From CAZQHK01 sp964593455 (GTDB lineage: Bacteria; Muiribacteriota; CAYSPT01), in assembly GCA_964593455.1 (NCBI GenBank), contig CAZQHK010000022.1:1-64000 (forward strand): a stretch of 64,000 bases of DNA, given 5' to 3'. Each line of letters starts with the position of its first letter. The first letter of the stretch is position 1. The notes beneath the pieces were generated by a model, which made no database searches, was not told the DNA's origin, and worked only from the letters and a program-made list of their open reading frames with translations. Positions 59,209-64,000 of the stretch are shown in pieces. A program made the translations under genes and the position numbers.

Positions 59209-62166
59209 TTGAAACTGAAGCCTTATACTTTACTGATATTTTGCTTTTTACTTTGCACTCTGATCATGCTTCAACCAGCCGGGGCCAAACGTCCGGTAGT
59301 GATCACGCTGATGATGCACGAAGTAGCTGTCAAAAACGAGATTCAGCTGATAAGAGAGTTCAATCTCACCCATCCTAACATCCAGGTAAATGTAATTTCA
59401 ATCGGTGTGGATTCCACCGATGCCCAATTTGAGAATTTCATCGATTACTTTATGCTTAACCCGTCCCAAGTAGATCTTATGTTTATCGATATCATCCGTC
59501 CGGCAGAGTACGCCCTGCTCGACTGGGCCGCCCCCCTGGACGTTTTTGCCAACGAAAACTATCTCGCTGATTTTCTCGAAGCGCCACTTGAAGCCTGCCG
59601 CTACCAGGGCCGTCTGTACGCGCTGCCAGTATTCATCAACGGCGGACTTCTCTTTTACCGTAAAGATCTTCTGCTCAAAGAACGTATGTCGCCGCCACGA
59701 ACGCTGGACGATCTGGTAAAACAGGCCAAATTACTGTCCAAAAAATACGGTCTGACAGGCTTCGTTTTCCAGGGAGCGGCCTACGAGGGACTGGTGTGTG
59801 ATTACCTGGAATACGTCATAGCCCACAACGGAAATCTTATCGTCGAGCCGGACAACATTGTTATCAATACTACCGAGAACGAGCAGGCGCTGCAGTTCAT
59901 GGTAGACCTCATCCATAAGCATCAGATTACACCACCCCCAAAAGATCTCCTGGAATACAACGAAACTCTGTCAGAGATGCATTTTAAAGCCGGTAACGCC
60001 GCCTTCCTCCGCACCTGGCAGCCGTTCATTCATTTTTCTCAGGAGGAACCCACCAAAGTACGGAACGTGGTCGATTTCGACACGATTCCCGGCAAGAAAG
60101 CAGGCGTGTTTGCCTCGACTCTCGGCGGGTGGACTCTGGCTATGAATACCTATTCCCAGCATCCGCGTGAAGCCTGGGAAGTCATGAAATATCTGGTATC
60201 TGCTCGAAGCCAGGACAAACGGCTGCAAAATTCAATGGATTTCCCTTCCCGACGACTCGACGCCATGGAACGCGAACTCGGCATGGGGGAAGTACAGATT
60301 GCCAGGATACAAAGCTACCTGGAAGAGACTCGGCCCAGGCCAAAATTCCCTTTTTACCGCGTAATTTCGTTAACCCTTCAGAAGTACGTACACGAAGCGC
60401 TCAAGAAGAAGATCACTCCGGCTGAAGCGTTGACCGCGATCCAGAAAGAAATTACCGATTTCGTCGACGAGATCGGGCCGGCGTTTTCGAGCCTGGTTTC
60501 ATATGAACCAATTCCCCTGACCATTCGAAAACCGGTACTGATTGAGGCTCACAAGCAGTACCTGATCGCCTACCTCAACTATACCAAATTGATTTCAGAA
60601 GACAGCGGTGATTCTCAAGCGGCACGAACAGCTTTACAGACCTTCAAACAGACCCTGGAACGTTACCGCCAGACCTACCGCATTATCCTAGAGGAAAAGG
60701 TCAAGCTCGATAAAACCACGCTCAGATACGCCATGGGTCCGGACATCACCACGTTCGACCCCCACAACGCCATGGATGACCCGACTTTCCGTATCCATAA
60801 ACACCTGTATGACACCCTGGTGGAATTTTCCCCGCACATGCAGCCGGTACCGTTACTGGCCAAACGGTGGGAACAGTCCGACAACGGTTTGACCTGGACC
60901 TTCTACCTGAGAGAAGGAGTGGTTTTTCACGACGGAACCCCTTTCAACGCCCAGGCCGTTAAGGCTAACTTCGATCGTCTGCTGAACCCCGAGAACAAGT
61001 TGAGACGCCGGAAACTTTTCCAGGCGATAAACCGGGTGGAAGTGATCGATGACAATACGGTACGGTTTTCCACTGCCACCTCTTTTGCTCCGCTTCTCAA
61101 TTACTTGGGACACAATGCCGGCAGCATCATCTCACCCAAGGCTTTTTCCGATGATAACAAAACCTTCCAACCAGTGGGAACCGGTCCCTACCGTTTTAAA
61201 GAGTGGCAACCGGGCAAACGCGTCCTGCTGGAACACAACCCCGGCTATTTCCTGGGAGCGCCGGCCGTGCCGCGCTTGGAGTTCATCCCGATTCCGGATG
61301 ACGAGAGCAGAGCCAATTACCTGGAACAAGGACAAGTGGATATTATCTATCCCATACCGTCTGACCGGATCGATCCTTTCAACCAGAACGAGAAGATCGA
61401 AATACTGGAGAAAGAAAGCTTACGTACACTCTACCTTGGATTCAACCTCAGCCGTCCTCCTTTCGATTCGGCTCAACTGAGAAAAGCGGTGGCAGCAGCC
61501 ATCGATACCCGGGAGATACTGTGGTCGGACCTCCGTGCACACGGCCAAGTGGCAACCTCGGTGGCCGCTCCGCTTACCTTCGGCCACACCCCGGTGGGAA
61601 CCTACGAATTCAATCTGGAACGTTCCCTGGAACTCCTATCAAAAGCAGGAAAAATAGAAGGGTTCACCACCGAACTGATCGTGCCTCGAGGACGTTTTTT
61701 CATGGCCGAATCAGTGGCTGAGTCTATCAAGGAATCGTTACAGCTGGTGGATATCGAGGTGGAGATTAAGCTCCTGGACTGGGCCGATTATGAGAAAGCC
61801 CTCTCGCGTCCCCGTGACGAGGCGACCCATCAGATGTACTTGTTCGGCTGGTCGCCGACCAGCGGCGATGCAGACAACGTGATCCGGCTTCTGTTCCATT
61901 CAGACCATATGCCGCCGGAAGGTACAAACCGGATGTTCTATCACGACAAGAAGGTTGACGAGTTGATCTCACAAGCCCTGGAGATCACTGACCCGGAGAA
62001 ACGGAAAAGCCTCTACAGCAATATCCAGACACGCATCCACCGGGACGTACCGTGTATCTCTCTCTTTGTTCTCAACCAGACCTTCGCGGTAAACAAAAGG
62101 GTCAAAGGCCTGGAACTGATCCCCAACGAAATAATTCGACTCCGAAACGCCACGCTGGAAGATTGA
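59209..62166 (+). CDS. Fusion of two solute-binding proteins (family 1 plus family 5)
   Basis: A secreted 985-residue protein with a signal peptide (PYTLLIFCFLLCTLIM, end near AGA). Residues about 27-430 are a family-1 (sugar-type) binding protein: VITLMMHEVAVKNEIQLIRE, DLMFIDIIRPAEYAL, GRLYALPVFINGGLLFYRKD. A helical linker (430-505) follows. Residues about 508-985 are a family-5 (peptide/nickel-type) binding protein: LRYAMGPDITTFDPHNAM, TWTFYLREGVVFHDGTPF, GTGPYRFKEW. No ABC permease lies nearby. The start is a TTG at 59209 with GGAG 8 bases upstream; a TTG at 59203 is too close to it. I know of no such fusion. Confidence 0.88.
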   Translation: MKLKPYTLLIFCFLLCTLIMLQPAGAKRPVVITLMMHEVAVKNEIQLIREFNLTHPNIQVNVISIGVDSTDAQFENFIDYFMLNPSQVDLMFIDIIRPAEYALLDWAAPLDVFANENYLADFLEAPLEACRYQGRLYALPVFINGGLLFYRKDLLLKERMSPPRTLDDLVKQAKLLSKKYGLTGFVFQGAAYEGLVCDYLEYVIAHNGNLIVEPDNIVINTTENEQALQFMVDLIHKHQITPPPKDLLEYNETLSEMHFKAGNAAFLRTWQPFIHFSQEEPTKVRNVVDFDTIPGKKAGVFASTLGGWTLAMNTYSQHPREAWEVMKYLVSARSQDKRLQNSMDFPSRRLDAMERELGMGEVQIARIQSYLEETRPRPKFPFYRVISLTLQKYVHEALKKKITPAEALTAIQKEITDFVDEIGPAFSSLVSYEPIPLTIRKPVLIEAHKQYLIAYLNYTKLISEDSGDSQAARTALQTFKQTLERYRQTYRIILEEKVKLDKTTLRYAMGPDITTFDPHNAMDDPTFRIHKHLYDTLVEFSPHMQPVPLLAKRWEQSDNGLTWTFYLREGVVFHDGTPFNAQAVKANFDRLLNPENKLRRRKLFQAINRVEVIDDNTVRFSTATSFAPLLNYLGHNAGSIISPKAFSDDNKTFQPVGTGPYRFKEWQPGKRVLLEHNPGYFLGAPAVPRLEFIPIPDDESRANYLEQGQVDIIYPIPSDRIDPFNQNEKIEILEKESLRTLYLGFNLSRPPFDSAQLRKAVAAAIDTREILWSDLRAHGQVATSVAAPLTFGHTPVGTYEFNLERSLELLSKAGKIEGFTTELIVPRGRFFMAESVAESIKESLQLVDIEVEIKLLDWADYEKALSRPRDEATHQMYLFGWSPTSGDADNVIRLLFHSDHMPPEGTNRMFYHDKKVDELISQALEITDPEKRKSLYSNIQTRIHRDVPCISLFVLNQTFAVNKRVKGLELIPNEIIRLRNATLED

Positions 62167-62172
62167 TAAAAC

Positions 62173-62544
62173 CTACTCACTTTTTTTATACAGCTTGAAT
62201 TGGCGGAGCCGGCCGGAGAACTTTTTCAGCATGGTGATACCGAACTTCGGATTGATCCCCACGTACTGCTCCAATATTTTGAGGTTGATCACCAGCGTTT
62301 TGACCTCGTCTATGGCCTGTACCGAAGCATATCGCGGAAGGTGTTCAAGCAGAGACATTTCTCCGAAGAACTCACCGGGTCCCAGATAGGCTAAGACTTT
62401 CTTTTGCGAACTCTTTTTCTTGTAGACCACGACCTTACCGGCCATGATCAGGTACATCTCCCGTCCCTGGTCGCCTTCTTGGCAGATGTGTTCTCTCTCT
62501 TTGAATGTCCGTCCGTATTTCTCAAACAGAGCATTTTGTCCCAT
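62173..62544 (-). CDS. Cyclic-nucleotide-binding domain protein
   Basis: A 123-residue single-domain protein of the CAP/cNMP-binding beta-roll: EGDQGREMYLIMAGKVVVYK, LAYLGPGEFFGEMSLLEHLP (the phosphate-binding cassette with FGEMSLL) and the final Arg-Tyr-Ala-Ser (PRYASVQA) where Arg grips the phosphate. No DNA-binding or kinase domain follows, so it acts by itself or on a partner. The ATG at 62544 has GGAG 9 bases upstream. It converges with the binding-protein gene and follows its paralogue by 26 bp. Confidence 0.88.
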   Translation of the reverse strand: MGQNALFEKYGRTFKEREHICQEGDQGREMYLIMAGKVVVYKKKSSQKKVLAYLGPGEFFGEMSLLEHLPRYASVQAIDEVKTLVINLKILEQYVGINPKFGITMLKKFSGRLRQFKLYKKSE

Positions 62545-62570
62545 AACGCAAAGCTCCAATCAACGGGCGC

Positions 62571-62942
62571 TTACAGCCAACACTCACTTTTGCGCAGACG
62601 TTCAGAGAACTTCTTGAACATCTGTATGGCAAACGCCGGCCGAACCTTAAACAGCTTTTCCAACATATCGAGATTGATGACCAGGAGACGCACTTCCGTT
62701 AACGCCTGGACACTGGCGGTCCTGGGAAATCCTTCTAAAAGCGTCATCTCGCCAAAAAAATTATCCTTTTCGAGGCGGGCGATATCGATCCTGTCGCAGG
62801 TGGGCGGAGGTCCCTGTTTGTAGACGGTTACCTTGCCTTCGAGGATAAGATACATCTCATTGCCCTTAGCCCCTTCGTGACAGATGATCTTCTGTTTATG
62901 ATACTTCTTGCCGTATTGCTGGTAAAGATCTTCGAGAGTCAT
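62571..62942 (-). CDS. Cyclic-nucleotide-binding domain protein (paralogue)
   Basis: Also 123 residues, with HEGAKGNEMYLILEGKVTVY, DNFFGEMTLLEGFPRTASVQ (phosphate-binding cassette and Arg) and a closing helix of the same length. It clearly arose by tandem duplication with the gene at 62173. GGGAGAG lies 8 bases before the ATG at 62942; an upstream TTG is open. It lacks any output domain. Confidence 0.88.
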   Translation of the reverse strand: MTLEDLYQQYGKKYHKQKIICHEGAKGNEMYLILEGKVTVYKQGPPPTCDRIDIARLEKDNFFGEMTLLEGFPRTASVQALTEVRLLVINLDMLEKLFKVRPAFAIQMFKKFSERLRKSECWL

Positions 62943-63139
62943 ACCGGTCACTCTCCCTGATTGTTGTAATTTCTCCAAACATTGTACCTGTTTTTTTTCA
63001 GCGAGGCAACTACTCAGGTGCAGGTGATTGTTGAGGAGGCAAGAGATTGTAAAGCGTAGTAGCGTATCACAATTTTCTCAATGCGCTTGATCGGACAAGT
63101 CATCTCGGAGCACCAGGGTATCGATGTTTGGACGAGTTT

Positions 63140-63472
63140 TCACTTCTGGCAGCTTGACAAACCCTTCTCCCTGGATTCGTAGATCGAAAATATCTTGCTG
63201 AAACCGGATATGTCGAATACTTTCTGGACATGCTGATTAATTGAACAGAGGGAAATTTCGCCGTCGCATTGTTTCAGTTTCTTGGCCGCCATCAGGAACG
63301 TCATCAACCCGGCGCTGGCAATATACTCGGTTTTCGACAAATCGCAGATAATTTTCCTGGCACCCTTTTCTATCAGCTCGATGAGCACATTGTGAAGATC
63401 GAGCGATGATACCGGATCGATACGTGAATCCAGAACGACAATGTGAACATCATTAGCTATTTCTACAATCAT
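63140..63472 (-). CDS. STAS-domain protein (anti-sigma-factor antagonist type)
   Basis: A 110-residue SpoIIAA-like STAS domain: VVLDSRIDPVSSLDLHNVL, then KIICDLSKTEYIASAGLMT. The Ser in ASAGL is at the place usually phosphorylated by an anti-sigma kinase, so switching is likely. It ends in a Ser/Lys-rich tail. No kinase or sigma factor lies nearby. ATG at 63472. It sits 200 bp from typA, divergently. Confidence 0.88.
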   Translation of the reverse strand: MIVEIANDVHIVVLDSRIDPVSSLDLHNVLIELIEKGARKIICDLSKTEYIASAGLMTFLMAAKKLKQCDGEISLCSINQHVQKVFDISGFSKIFSIYESREKGLSSCQK

Positions 63473-63574
63473 GTTCAGCCTCCCTGGATCATGTTCTATC
63501 CTTTAATACATCCCTACAAATGGTTCATTTTATGAGCTGATTATCTACCGCTAAAGTAAACTAATAGAAAATCT

Positions 63575-63604
63575 TTGTCAAACTGTTTGTAGCAGTGCTA
63601 TACT
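63575..63604 (+). promoter_or_regulatory. Probable typA promoter
   Basis: TTGTCA (63575-63580), 18 bases, TATACT (63599-63604), about 70 bases before the ATG at 63675. Confidence 0.55.
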
Positions 63605-63674
63605 TGCCTGTCAACTCAGCCTGCGGCGCTCGGCAGACTGAATCTCCGAAAAATCTTCAAGGAATTTGGATATC

Positions 63675-64000
63675 ATGGATCAAAACAACATTAGGAACAT
63701 TGCGATTATCGCGCATGTCGACCACGGGAAAACAACCCTGGTCGATAAGCTTTTCAAGCAGAGCGGCATGTTCCGCGAAAACCAGACCGTGGCGGACCGG
63801 TTCATGGATTCCATGGACCTGGAACGGGAACGCGGTATCACCATTACCTCCAAGAACGGTTCGTTTCGTTTTGAAGACTACTGGATAAACATCATCGACA
63901 CGCCCGGACACGCGGACTTTGGCGGCCAGGTGGAACGGGTGCTGAAGATGGCGGACGGAGCCCTGCTGCTCGTTGATGCGAGGGAAGGCCCCATGCCGCA
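63675..64000 (+). CDS. typA: Ribosome-associated GTPase TypA/BipA (5' part)
   Basis: A translational GTPase linked to ribosome assembly and stress or cold growth. The first 108 codons are in the window: IAIIAHVDHGKTTLVDKLFK (G1), DLERERGITITSKNGS (G2 region) and NIIDTPGHADFGGQVERVL (G3). This wording (VDHGKTTLVDKL with DFGGQVERV) is that of TypA rather than LepA or EF-G. The frame runs off the window end. AAGGA lies 11 bases before the ATG. Confidence 0.93.
   Translation, partial: MDQNNIRNIAIIAHVDHGKTTLVDKLFKQSGMFRENQTVADRFMDSMDLERERGITITSKNGSFRFEDYWINIIDTPGHADFGGQVERVLKMADGALLLVDAREGPMP

Overview
The window reads as chromosomal DNA of a flagellated bacterium with a two-membrane or lipoprotein-rich envelope. 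It carries a complete flagellar export and switch operon, Sec and lipobox signals, type IV pilin-like minor pseudopilins, tmRNA, NadA and TypA. No gene fixes the phylum. The mix of a FliY-type FliN, two FlhG-like ATPases, long HEAT/TPR proteins and many orphan secreted proteins suggests a poorly sampled lineage, for example a Riflebacteria-like candidate phylum. That placement is inference with low confidence.

Layout. 1-4325: a hairpin element, a secreted protein with a pilin-like tail, an MFS transporter and a lipoprotein with a beta-propeller. 4342-16419 (minus): one flagellar operon, in transcription order fliL, fliM, fliY/N, fliO, fliP, fliQ, fliR, flhB, flhA, flhG, a second flhG-like gene, flhF. 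16.6-19.9 kb (plus): a ThiS/MoaD-like carrier, family-4 uracil-DNA glycosylase and a secreted SMaseD/GDPD-like phosphodiesterase. 19.9-25.0 kb (minus): bifunctional formiminotransferase-cyclodeaminase plus a five-gene dye-linked amino-acid dehydrogenase/HcnABC-like complex. 25.1-26.6 kb: a GAF/HD-GYP/PilZ protein for c-di-GMP turnover. 26.9-28.5 kb: a repeat element, a structured leader with terminator ahead of a MerR-type gene, and three micro-ORFs.

28.5-34.8 kb (minus): a primase-helicase-like protein that seems to have lost its catalytic motifs, overlapping a 1183-residue HEAT-TM-TPR-glucodextranase-C protein, then a small secreted protein. 34.8-35.6 kb: a second repeat copy and tmRNA (ssrA). 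35.6-43.9 kb: a secreted TPR protein, an 862-residue orphan, an M48 protease with two YbjQ-like proteins, nadA and a HEAT protein. 44.0-46.4 kb: repeat copies and a PilX-like/pseudopilin cluster. 46.6-48.8 kb: a secreted glycine-zipper protein with a strong promoter. 48.9-56.8 kb (minus): glycerate kinase, class III cyclase, a Cys-rich hypothetical, a GpgS/MGS-like glycosyltransferase and a sodium:solute symporter.

57.0-62.2 kb (plus): a second, diverged copy of the pseudopilin cluster in which the prepilin leaders are gone, followed by a fusion of two unrelated solute-binding proteins. 62.2-64.0 kb: two tandem cyclic-nucleotide-binding proteins, a STAS protein and the 5' end of typA.

The genes point to surface motility and secretion controlled by c-di-GMP and cAMP-type signalling (HD-GYP/PilZ, class III cyclase, two cNMP-binding proteins, STAS). 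The least explained parts are the dead primase-helicase operon, the fused binding protein beside the leaderless pseudopilins, and the ~180-bp inverted-repeat family whose arms covary between copies.
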